A program made the position numbers and the translations under genes. The notes below the pieces were generated by a model. That model did not search any database and was not told the DNA's origin. It saw nothing but the letters and a program-made list of their open reading frames with translations. Below are positions 21,601-33,600 of a stretch of 64,000 bases of DNA, piece after piece. The stretch is from Streptomyces sp. yr375 (lineage in GTDB: Bacteria > Actinomycetota > Actinomycetes > Streptomycetales > Streptomycetaceae). The stretch covers positions 1 through 64,000 of the forward strand of contig NZ_FOFF01000035.1 of the NCBI RefSeq assembly GCF_900110755.1, read 5' to 3'. The first letter of the stretch is position 1, and the number at the start of each line of letters is the position of its first letter.

Positions 21601-24600
21601 CGGCTGGGGCATCCCGTGCTGGCGGTGGTGCGTGGTTCGGCGGTCAACCAGGACGGCGCGTCCAACGGCCTGACCGCGCCGAACGGCCCCTCGCAGCAGC
21701 GCGTCATCCGCGATGCCCTCTCCGCCGCCGGGCTCGCACCGGCCGACATCGACGCCGTCGAGGCCCACGGCACCGGTACCCGGCTCGGCGACCCCATCGA
21801 GGCGCAGGCCCTGCTGGCCACCTACGGCCACGACCGCGCCGAGGACCGGCCGCTGTGGCTGGGGTCCATCAAGTCCAACATCGGCCACGCGCAGGCGGCG
21901 GCGGGCGTCGGCGGCGTGATCAAGATGGTCATGGCCCTGCGCGCCGCCGAACTTCCGCGCACCCTGCACGTCGACCGGCCCACCGGCCAGGTCGACTGGA
22001 CGGCCGGCGCGGTACGGCTGCTGACCGAGCCCGTCGCCTGGCGGCGAGGCGGGCGACCGCGCCGCGCGGGCGTGTCGTCGTTCGGCATCAGCGGCACGAA
22101 CGCGCACGTCATCATCGAGGAGCCGGCGCAGTCAGCGCCCGAGCCGGTCACCTCCGACGCCGGTCCGGCCGCCGCGCCGACCGGCTGCGTACCGCTGCTG
22201 CTGTCCGCGCGGGACGCCTCCGCGCTGACCGGTCAGGCCGACCGGCTCGGCGCTCACCTGCGCCGCCACCCCGACGCCCGCCCGCACGACATCGCACTCT
22301 CCCTGGCCACCGGCCGTTCGGTCTGGGACCGGCGCGCCGTCGTCCTCGGCACCGACCACGCCCAACTCGCCGCTGGACTGGTTACTTTGGCGAAGGGCCA
22401 CACGTCGGCCACTGTCGTCACGGGCCAGCCCGTGACAGGTTCGCTGGCCTTCCTGTTCTCGGGGCAGGGGAGCCAACGGGTGGGTGCGGGGCAGGAGTTG
22501 TACGCCGCTTATCCCGTGTTCGCGAATGCGCTGGACGAGGTGTGCGCCCGGTTCGAGGGCCTGGGTGAAGTGTTGTTCGAGGGTGAGGGGTTGATCGACC
22601 GTACGGAGTTCACCCAGCCCGCGTTGTTCGCCGTCGAGGTGGCGTTGTTCCGGCTGTTGGAGTCGTGGGGCGTCACGCCCGACTTCGTCGCCGGTCACTC
22701 GATCGGTGAGATCGCTGCCGCGTACGTGGCGGGGGTGTGGTCCCTGGAGGACGCTTGCACGCTGGTGGCGGCGCGCGGCCGGTTGATGGGCGCTCTGCCC
22801 GAGGGCGGGGCCATGCTCGCGGTGGAGGCGTCCGAGGCGGACGTACTGCCGGAGCTGGACGAGCGCGTTGCGATCGCGGCGGTGAACGGTCCGACGTCGG
22901 TCGTGGTCTCCGGTGATGCAGTAGCCGTCGCCGAGTTGGAGGCGCGCTGGCGTGAACAGGGACTGCGCGTCAAGCAGTTGACGGTCAGCCACGCGTTCCA
23001 CTCCCCACTGATGGATCCGATGCTGGCCGAGTTCCGGTCGGTGGCCGAGGGGTTGACGTACGAGACTCCGCGCATCCCGGTCGTCTCGAACCTGACCGGT
23101 GAGATCGCCACGGCCGACGAACTCTGCTCGCCCGAGTACTGGGTCCGGCACGTCCGTGAGGCGGTCCGTTTCGCGGACGGGATCGCGACGCTGCACGGTC
23201 AGGGCGGGGTCCGTACCTTCGTCGAGCTCGGCCCCGACGGCGTACTCGCCGCCATGGCCCAGCAGGCGCTGACCGAGGACGCCGAGGGCACTGTCTGCCT
23301 CGCCGTGCTGCGTCGGGGGCGGCCTGAACAGTCGTCGTTGGTGGCGGCGTTGGCCGGGGCGTGGGTGCGTGGTGCGGTCCGGCCCGACTGGGGCCGGTAC
23401 TTCGCGGGCAGCGGTGCGCGCCGGGTCGAGTTGCCGACGTATGCCTTCCAGCGGGAGCGGTACTGGCTGTCGGCCAGGCCGCGACAGAACGCGCCGGTAG
23501 CGGTCTCCACGGCGGACTGGCGGTACCGGGTGGAGTGGCGTCCGATGCCGGGCCTGATGTCCGGTGCTGCGGTGAACGGCCGCTGGCTGGTGGTTGGTTG
23601 GCAGGACATGGCGGAAGACGCCGACGCCGGGCTGTGCGGCCCGCTCGGTGCCGTCCTGCGGGAGGCCGGCGCGGAGGTGGAGACGCTGCTGCTGGCCGAT
23701 GCCGACGGCCGTGCGGAGCTGGCCGCTCGTCTCGCGGACCGCGCCGATGTGACGGGCGTACTGGTGGTGCCGACGGGGGCCCCGGGCCGGGCCGAGACCG
23801 TCGCCGCCGAGCGCACCCTGACGATCCTCCAGGCGATCGCGGACGCCGGTGTCGGTGGCGATGCCGGTGGTGGCGTCTGGTGTGTCACCCGTGGCGGGGT
23901 GTCGGTGGGGGGCTCCGATGGCGGGGTCGTTCTTCCGGAGCTGGCCGCCGTGTGGGGTCTCGGCCGGGTAGCCGGACTCGAACTCCCTGGTCTCTGGGGC
24001 GGGTTGATCGATCTACCGGAGGCGTTCGACGCGCGGGTCGCGGAGCGGTTGCTCGGCGTGCTGGGGCAGAGGGGTGAGGACTCCGAGGGCGTTGAGGACC
24101 AGGTGGCCGTACGGCCGTCCGGCGTGTTCGTACGGCGGCTCGCGCCCGCGCCCGACCGTGCCCGGAGCGAGGAGTGGTCGCCGTCCGGGACGGTGCTGGT
24201 GACCGGTGGCCTGGGTGGGCTGGGTGTACGGGTCGCCCGGTGGGCGGTGGAGCGCGGTGCCGAACGTGTCGTGCTGCTCAGCCGCCAGGGACTCGACGCC
24301 CCCGGAGCCGCCGAGGTGCTGGCCGAGCTCGGCTCGGCGGGGGCGCAGGTCTGCGTCGAGGCATGTGACGTCACCGACCGCGACGCACTCGACCGGGTGA
24401 TCGACTCACTCTCCGACGACATCCCGCTCACGGCCGTGGTGCACGCGGCGGGTGTGGACGACGCGGGCACGCTGCTGGAGACGTCGGCCGAGAGCCTGGC
24501 CGATGTGATGCGCGCCAAGGTGGTGGGTGCGGCGAACCTCGATGTGGTGCTGGGCGAACGGGAGTTGGACGCGTTCGTCGTGTTCTCGTCCATCTCGGGT

Positions 24601-27600
24601 GTGTGGGGCAGTGCGGCGCAGGCGGGGTATTCGGCCGCGAACGCCTATCTCGATGGTTTGGTGCAGGCGCGGCGGGCACGCGGTCTCGCGGGCTGCGCGG
24701 TGGCCTGGGGTCCTTGGGCGGGCTCCGGTATGGCGGCGCGTGGTTCCGCCGGGCGGGAACTGGCGCGGCGCGGGCTGCGGTCGATGGAGCCTGGCGCTGC
24801 GCTGGGTGTCCTGGCGGGCGTGCTCGCGGGCGGCGAGGCGTGTGTGGTGGTGGCGGACGTGGAGTGGGAGCGGTTCGCCCCGGCGTTCACCTCCGTGCGT
24901 CACACGGCGTTCTTCGACGAGATCCCGGCTGCTCGCCAGGCCCTCGACGGTACGGCGTCGTCCGGCGACGGCACTGCCGGTGCGCCGCAACTCGTCGTAC
25001 GGCTCGCCGGGTTGTCCGCCGACGAGCGGTCGGCGCTGCTGCTGGACACGGTGTGCGCGGAGGCGGCAGGCGTCCTCGGCTACGGTTCGGGCGCGGAGGT
25101 GGAGACCGACCGGGCGTTTCGGGAGCTGGGCTTCGATTCGCTGATGGCGGTCGAGTTGCGCAACCGGCTCGGGTCGGTGACCGGGCTGCGGCTGCCGAGC
25201 GGCCTGGTGTTCGACTATCCGACGCCGACGCTGCTGGCGGGCTGGCTGCGGGAGCTGCTGGCGGGCGAGGAGTCGTCGGCGCGGGTTGCCACGGGGCTGA
25301 TCGCGCCGCTGACCGGCCTGTCGGTGGGCGAGCCGGTGCGCGAGCTGATGGACGAGCCGGTGGTGATCGTGGGCATGGGCTGCCGGTTCCCGGGTGGGGT
25401 GGGGTCACCGGAGGAGCTGTGGGCGCTGTTGGCGGACGGCGTGGACGCGGTCGACGGGTTCCCCGGTGACCGTGGCTGGGACCTGGACGCGCTGTACGAC
25501 CCGGATCCCGAGCACCAGGGCACGTCGTACGTACGGGTCGGCGGCTTCCTTGCGGGGGCCGACCGGTTCGACGCGGGGCTGTTCGGGATCTCGCCCCGAG
25601 AGGCGTTGGCCATGGATCCGCAGCAGCGGTTGCTGCTGGAGACCGTGTGGGAGACCTTCGAAGGGGCCGGCGTCGCGCCGGACGCCGTACGCGGCACCCG
25701 CACCGGCGTCTTCGTCGGCACCAACGGCCAGGACTACGCGGCCCTCCTCTCCCACGCGCAGGACGACCTCGGCGGCCACCTCGGCACCGGCAACGCGGCG
25801 AGCGTGGTGTCGGGACGGTTGGCGTACGCGTTCGGGTTGGAAGGCCCGGCGGTGACCGTCGACACGGCGTGCTCGTCGTCACTGGTGGCACTGCACCTGG
25901 CGGTGCAGGCACTGCGGTCGGGCGAGTGCACGATGGCGCTGGCCGGCGGAGTGACGGTGATGTCGACTCCGGCCACGTTCGTGGAGTTCTCGCGCCAGCG
26001 CGGTCTGGCGGCGGACGGCCGCTGCAAGGCGTTCGCGGCGGGTGCGGACGGCACTGGCTGGGGCGAGGGCGTCGGCATGCTGCTCGTGGAGAAGCTGTCC
26101 GACGCCGTGCGCAACGGTCACGAGGTGCTGGCGGTGGTGCGGGGCTCCGCCGTCAACCAGGACGGCGCGTCCAACGGCCTGACCGCCCCCAACGGGCCGT
26201 CCCAACAGCGCGTCATACGGCAGGCCTTGGCCAGTGCCAGGCTCGCCCCCGCCGACGTGGACGCGGTGGAGGCGCACGGCACGGGAACCGCCCTGGGCGA
26301 CCCCATCGAGGCCGGCGCGCTGCTCGCCACGTACGGGCAGGGCCGGGAGGCCGAACAGCCGCTGCTGCTCGCCTCGGTGAAGTCCAACATCGGGCACACC
26401 CAGGCCGCCGCCGGTGTCGCGGGCGTGATCAAGATGGTGCTCGCGATGCGGCACGGTGTCCTGCCCCAGACGCTCCATGTCGATGAGCCGTCGCCCAGCG
26501 TGGACTGGTCCTCGGGCGCTGTGGAGTTGCTGACGGAGCAGGTCGCCTGGCCGGAGACCGGACGTCCGCGCCGGGCCGCCGTCTCGGCCTTCGGCATCAG
26601 CGGCACCAACGCACACACCATCCTCGAAGCGCCCCCCATGCCCCCGGCGGAGCCCGCGCATGATGCGCCGGTCGAGGGGTCGGACGACAACGTGGTCGAC
26701 TGTCCGATCGCCTGGCCGCTGTCCGCGCACAGCCCGGCCGCACTCGCCGCGCAGGCAGGCCGACTGGCGGAGGATCTCGCCGCAAGGCCGGCGATACCCC
26801 CGGTCGAGGTCGCTCACGCCCTGACCACCACCCGAGCCACGCTGAACCACCGAGCCGTGGTGCTCGGCACCACCCCGGACGAACTCCGCACCGCACTCAC
26901 ACAGTTGGCCAACGCGGCCGACACCCTCCCGACGACACCGGCCATCGTGACCGGCAGCGTGAGCAGGGGCCGTACGGCTTTCCTGTTCTCGGGACAGGGG
27001 AGCCAACGGGTGGGTGCGGGGCGGGAGTTGTACGCCGCTTATCCCGTGTTTGCGGATGCGCTGGACGAGGTGTGCGCCCGGTTCGAAGGCCTGCGAGAGG
27101 TGTTGTTCGAGGGCGGGGAGCTGATCGACCGGACGGAATTCACTCAGCCTGCGTTGTTCGCGGTCGAGGTGGCGTTGTTCCGGCTGCTGGAGTCGTGGGG
27201 TGTGACGCCCGACTTCGTGGCCGGGCACTCCATCGGTGAGATCGCCGCCGCGTACGTGGCGGGGGTGTGGTCCCTGGAGGACGCCTGCACGCTGGTCGCT
27301 GCGCGTGGTCGGCTGATGGGCGCGCTGCCTGAGGGCGGCGCGATGCTGGCCGTCGAAGCGTCCGAGGCGGACGTACTGGCTGACCTGGACGAGCGGGTTG
27401 CCGTCGCGGCGGTGAACGGTCCGACGTCGGTCGTGGTGTCCGGTGATGCGGAAGCAGTCGCGGAGTTGGAGTCGCGTTGGCGTGAACAAGGCCTGCGCGT
27501 CAAGCAGTTGACGGTCAGTCATGCCTTCCACTCGCCGCTGATGGATCCGATGCTCGCGGAGTTCCGGCGCGTGGCCGAGAGCCTGGCGTACGAGACTCCG

Positions 27601-30600
27601 CGTATCCCGCTCGTGTCGAACCTGACCGGCGAGATGGCCAAGCCGGAGGAGCTGTGCTCGCCCGAGTACTGGGTCCGGCATGTCCGTGAGGCGGTCCGGT
27701 TCGCCGACGGCGTTCGCACTCTGGACGCTCAAGGCGTGCGGAATTTCGTCGAGTTGGGTCCCGACGGTGTCCTGACCGCCATGGCGCAGGGCGTGCTGGG
27801 TGCCGAGGCGTCGCCGTCCTCCGCCGAGATGGTCGCGGTGCTGCGCCGGGGACGCCCCGAACCGGAGTCGTTGCTGCATGCCGCCGCCCGACTCCACGTG
27901 CGGGGCGTACGGGTGGACTGGTCTGCGGTGTTCCCCGACTCCGTCGGGCGGGGTCGTCCCGTCCGGCTGCCGACGTACGCCTTCCAGAGTGAGCGCTACT
28001 GGCCGCGCCACGTCACCGGGCGGGGCAGTGCCGACGCCGCCGGGCTCGGTCTGCGCGTGGCGGATCATCCGCTGCTGGGCGCCGTGATGCACCGCGCCGA
28101 CGGTGAAGGCGCGGTGCTCACCGGTGCGTTGTCGCTGCGCCGCCACCCGTGGCTGGCCGATCACCGGGTGCTGGACACCGTCGTCGTCCCCGGTACCGCG
28201 CTGCTGGAGCTCGCCGTCGCGGCGGGCGACCAGTTCGGCTGCGACCTGGTCGAGGAGCTGACGCTCAGCTCCCCGCTGACCCTGCCCGAGCGCGGCGAGG
28301 TCGATGTCCAACTCACCGTCGGACAGGCCGACGACAGCGGGCGACGGGAGATCGCCCTGTACTCGCGCCCCAGCGGCGACGCGCAGGACAACGGCTGGGC
28401 CAAGCACGGCGACGGCGTGCTCGCCGCCGGGGCCGGTGCCCCTGTCGACCATGGCTTGACGGTCTGGCCGCCCGCCGGCGCCGAACCGGTCGCTCTCGAC
28501 GGCCTCTACGACGCCCTTGCCGCGATGGGGCTGCGCTACGGCGCCGCCTTCCGGGGGCTGACGGCGGCGTGGACACAGGGCGACGAGGTGTTCGTCGAGG
28601 TCACCCTTCCGGACGAGGCCGCAGACCGTAAGGGCTTCGGCGTCCACCCGGCACTGCTGGACGCCGCACTGCACGGCGTGGGCCTGGGCGGACTCCTGCC
28701 CGCGACCGACAGCGGCCGTGGCCGCCTGCCGTTCGCCTGGTCGGACGTCGCGGTACTCGCCACCGAGGCGTCCGTACTGCGGGTACGCCTCGCCGCCCGC
28801 GACGGGCAGGACGCGGTGTCGCTGCTCGCGGTCGACCAGACGGGAACCCCGGTGGTCACGGTCAGGTCGCTGGCTCTGCGCGAGGTGTCCGCCGAGCCCC
28901 TGGGCCACCGGACCCCGCTCTACCGGCTGGACTGGGTTGCCGAGCCCGCCGACCAGGCCGTTGACCAAGCCGTAGACCGGGCCCTCGACTGGGCCGTCAT
29001 CGGTGATGATCTCGACGCCGCCGAGGCGCTGGCCGGCGTCCGGTGCGCGCTCCTCGCCGAGGCGCCCGACGGCGACAGCGCCGTGCTGCTGCCGTGCGCC
29101 GGGCCGGGCGCGGTCGGCAGGGCGCTGGACGCGGTTCAGGAGTGGCTGGCGGAGGAGCGGTTCGCCGACCGGCGGCTGCTCATCGTGACCCGGGGCGCGA
29201 TCGACGGCGACGACGCCGACGCGGCCGCGGTGTGGGGCCTGGTCCGGTCGGCGCAGGCGGAGAACCCGGGCCGGTTCGTGCTGGCGGACGTCGACGGTAC
29301 GGCGGAGTCCTGGGCCGCGCTGGCCGAGGCGCTCGATGACCGCCCGGAGGAACAAGTCGCCCTGCGCCAGGGCACGGTGAGTGTCGCGAGGCTGGTGCGG
29401 CCTGGGGCTGACGAGGTCCTGGCGGTGCCGTCGGGTGTGGGGGCGTGGCGGTTGGACAGTGTGGTGCGGGGGTCGTTGGACGCGCTGGAGTTGGTTCCGT
29501 TCGAGGAGGCCACGGCCCCGTTGGGAGTGGGTGAGGTGCGGGTCGCGGTGCGCGCCGCCGGTGTGAACTTCCGTGATGTGTTGAACGCGTTGGGGATGTA
29601 TCCCGGTGCGGTGCCGCTGGGTATCGAGGCGTCGGGCGTGGTGCTGGAGACCGGGTCAGGGGCCGGGGCCGGTGGTCTGGCCGTGGGTGATCGGGTGTTC
29701 GGGCTGGTGCCGGGTGCGTTCGGTCCCCTGGTGGTGACGGACGAGCGGCTGCTCGGACGCGTGCCGGACGGTTGGTCGTTCGCCGAGGCGGCATCGGTGC
29801 CGATCGTCTTCCTTACGGCGTGGTACGCGTGGCGGGATCTGGCGCAAGTGCAGCCTGGCGAACGGGTGTTGGTGCATGCCGGTGCCGGTGGCGTCGGCAT
29901 GGCGGCGATTCAGCTCGCTCAGCATCTGGGTGCTGAGGTGTTCGCGACGGCGAGTCCGGGCAAGTGGGATGTTCTTCGTTCGCTCGGTCTGGACGACGAT
30001 CACATCGCGTCCTCCCGCGACACGGCCTTCGCGGAGAAGTTCAGCGGCATTGATGTGGTGCTGAACGCTCTCGCGGGTGAGTTCGTGGATGCTTCGCTGT
30101 CGGTGCTGGCCGAGGGCGGTCGGTTCCTGGAGATGGGCAAGACTGACGTCCGTGACGCGGCCGAACTGGCCGTCAGTTACCAGGCGTTCGACCTCTTCGA
30201 CGCGGGTCCGGACCGAATCGCGGTGCTGCTGGCTGAGCTGTTGGAGCTGTTCGGTTCCGGGGTGCTGGAGCTTTTGCCGGTGCGGGCATGGGACGTACGG
30301 CAAGCGCCTGATGCCTTCCGTTTCATCAGCCAGGCCAAGCATGTCGGCAAGGTGGTCCTGACCGTCCCGGCGGCGCTGGACCCGGATCGTACGGTCCTGG
30401 TGACCGGCGGCACGGGTGGTCTGGGCGCACACATGGCCCGGCACTTGGTGGCCGAACACGGCGCTCGCAACCTGCTGTTGGTCTCCCGGCGAGGCCTGGA
30501 GGCCCCCGGCGCGGAAGAGTTGCGTACTGAACTGACCGAACTGGGCGCTGCCGTACGGATCGTGGCCTGCGATGTTGCTGACCGTGACGCCGTGACGGAC

Positions 30601-33600
30601 CTGCTTGCGTCGGAACGCCTGACGGCCGTAGTCCACACCGCTGGTGTCCTCGACGACGGTCTCGTCACCGCGCTCACCCCCGACCGTCTGGCGACCGTCT
30701 GGGGGCCGAAGGCGGAAGCGGCGCGTCACCTCCACGAACTCACCGCCGACCACGACCTAGCCGCATTCGTCCTGTTCTCCTCCGCCTCGGCGACGTTCGG
30801 TGGTGCGGGTCAGGGCAACTACGCAGCCGCCAATGCCTACTTGGACGCGCTGGCCGCGTACCGTCGCGCCGCCGGTCTGCCCGCGACCTCTGTGGCCTGG
30901 GGACCCTGGTCGCAGGCGGCGGGTATGACCGCCGCGCTGGACGCGACGGATGTGCAGCGCATGGCGGAAGGCGGTGTGCTGACTCTGGAGCCCGTCGACG
31001 GAATGGCGCTGTTCGACGCCGCGTGGACCGGTGCAGAGGTGAGGCCCGTCGCGGTCAGGCTGGATCTCGACGTACTGCGCCGGAGTCCCGTCGTGTCGCC
31101 GCTGCTCAGCGGCCTGGTGCGGCGGAGTGCCGGGCAGCGTCGGGCCCTGGCCCGTAACGCCGTCGTGGCCGCCCCGGGTGGGCTGGCCGAGCGGTTGGCC
31201 GGGCTGCGTGGGCGCGAGCGCGAACAGTCGCTGTTCGATCTGGTGCGCGGCCAGGTGGCGGCGGTGCTGGGGCACCGGGCCCCGGAGGCCATCGACGTCG
31301 AGCACCCGTTCAAGGATCTGGGCTTCGACTCGCTGACCTCGGTGGAGCTGCGCAACCGGCTCACCGCCGCGACCGGGCTGAAACTGCCCGCGACGCTGGT
31401 CTTCGATCACCCGAGCGTCCGCGCGCTGGCCGTTTTCCTGGACGCCGAACTTCCCGGCGCAGAACTCGCCCGTGCCGTCGCGCCGCAGGTCGCTGCTGCT
31501 GCCTCTGCCGCCGCGTCCGACGATCCGATCGCCATCATCGGCATGGCCTGCCGCTTCCCCGGTGGGGTCCGCTCGCCGGAGGACCTGTGGCGGCTGGTGG
31601 ACGACGGGGCCGACGCGGTCGGCGGCTTCCCCGCCGACCGGGGCTGGGATCTGGCCGCCCTCTACGACCCGGAGCTGGCGCAGGCCGGTACCTCCTACGC
31701 CGACCAGGGCGGCTTCCTCTACGACGCCGCCGCGTTCGACCCGGTGTTCTTCGGTATCTCGCCGCGTGAGGCGCTGGCGATGGACCCGCAGCAGCGGCTG
31801 CTGCTGGAGACCGCGTGGGAGACGTTCGAGCGCGCCGGAATCGATCCGCGCACGGTGCGCGGCAGTCAGGCCGGTGTGTTCGTCGGTGCCGCGCCCTCCG
31901 GGTACGGCAGCGGGCAGGCCGTCCTGAGCGGTGGCGGCCAGGGCGGTGGCCTCCCGGGCGATGCCGCCGCGCTCGAGGGTGTGGAGGGGCATCTGCTGAC
32001 CGGCAACACCGGCAGTGTCGTGTCCGGCCGGCTCTCGTACACCTTCGGCTTCGAAGGCCCGGCGGTGACCGTGGACACCGCCTGTTCGTCCTCGCTGGTG
32101 GCTCTGCACCTGGCCTGCCAGTCGCTGCGACAGGGCGAGAGCACGATGGCGCTGGTCGGCGGCGCGGCGGTGATGGCCACCCCGGGCATGTTCACCGAGT
32201 TCAGCAGGCAGCGCGGCCTCGCCCCCGACGGCCGGTGCAAGTCCTTCTCCGACGCGGCCGACGGCACCGGCTGGGCGGAGGGCGTCGGCATGATCCTCGT
32301 AGAGCCGCTGTCTGAAGCCCGCCGCCTGGGCCACGAGGTGCTGGCGGTGGTCCGTGGCTCCGCCGTCAACCAGGACGGCGCGTCCAACGGCCTGACCGCA
32401 CCGAACGGCCCCGCCCAGCAGCGGGTCATCCGCCAGGCGTTGGCCAACGCCCGCCTGACCCCCGCCGACGTCGACGCCGTCGAGGCGCACGGCACCGGCA
32501 CCCCGCTGGGCGACCCCATCGAGGCGCAGGCGCTGCTGGCGACGTACGGCCACGACCGCGCCGAGGACCGGCCGCTGTGGCTGGGCTCGCTCAAGTCCAA
32601 CATCGGGCACGCCCAGGCGGCGGCCGGCATCGGCGGCCTGATGAAGATGGTCATGGCCATGCGGCACGGCGTGCTGCCGCGCACCCTGCACGTCGACCGG
32701 CCCTCCGCGCAGGTGGACTGGACGGCCGGCGCGGTCCGGCTGCTTACCGAGGCCCGGCCGTGGGAGTCCGAAGGCCACCCCCGGCGGGCCGGAATCTCGT
32801 CGTTCGGGATCAGCGGCACGAACGTCCACACGATCATCGAGGAACCGCAGCAGGCCCCCGAGACTTCTGAAGCTACCGAGGCTCCTGATGCCCATGGGGC
32901 TCCCGGGGCCCCCGGGGCTCCCGAGTCGGGCCGAGCGCTGTCGCCCGTCCTGTGGCCGCTGTCGGCCCGGACCGCCGACGCGCTGCGCGCCCGCGCCCGT
33001 GAGCTGCACACCCACCTGCTGGCCCGTTCCGACGCCCGCCCCCTCGACGTGGGCCACGCCCTGGCCACGTCCCGTACCGCCTTCGAGTACCGGGCGGTCC
33101 TGACCGGCGGCGACCGTGACGAACTGCTGGAGTCGCTGGCCGCGTTGGCCGACGGACGCAGCCTGCCCACGGTCGTTCAGGCACAGGTCGACGCGGGTGC
33201 GGGTGCCGTGGCGGTCCTGTTCTCCGGCCAGGGCAGCCAGCGCGTGGGCGCGGGGCAGGAGCTCTACGCCGCCCACCCCGCGTTCGCCAAGGCGCTCGAC
33301 GAGGTCGCCGCGTGCTTTGACGGGCTGCTGGAGCGCCCGCTGTGCGAGGTGCTGTTCGCCGAACCGGGTTCTCCGGATGCGGAGTTGATCGACCGGACGG
33401 ACTTCACCCAGCCCGCGCTGTTCGCGATCGAGGTGGCACTGTTCCGCCTGCTCGCGTCCTGGGGCATACGGCCGGACTACCTCGCCGGTCACTCGATCGG
33501 CGAGATCGCCGCCGCGTACGTGGCGGGGGTGTGGTCCCTGGAGGACGCGTGCACGCTGGTGGCGGCGCGCGGCCGGCTGATGGCCGCGCTGCCGGCGGGC

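Noticed and set aside
24400..24480. KR of gene 2 module 3 as B-type because of VDD near the LDD position.
   Set aside because: The first residue is Val, and the A-type Trp eight residues before Tyr is present. I kept A1.
25879..29355. Long open frames on the minus strand (this one 1158 codons; also 43028-49057 and 53709-60878).
   Set aside because: They lie fully inside PKS genes and have Arg/Gly/His/Gln-rich translations with no recognisable domain. Long antisense frames are expected in DNA with this GC3 bias.
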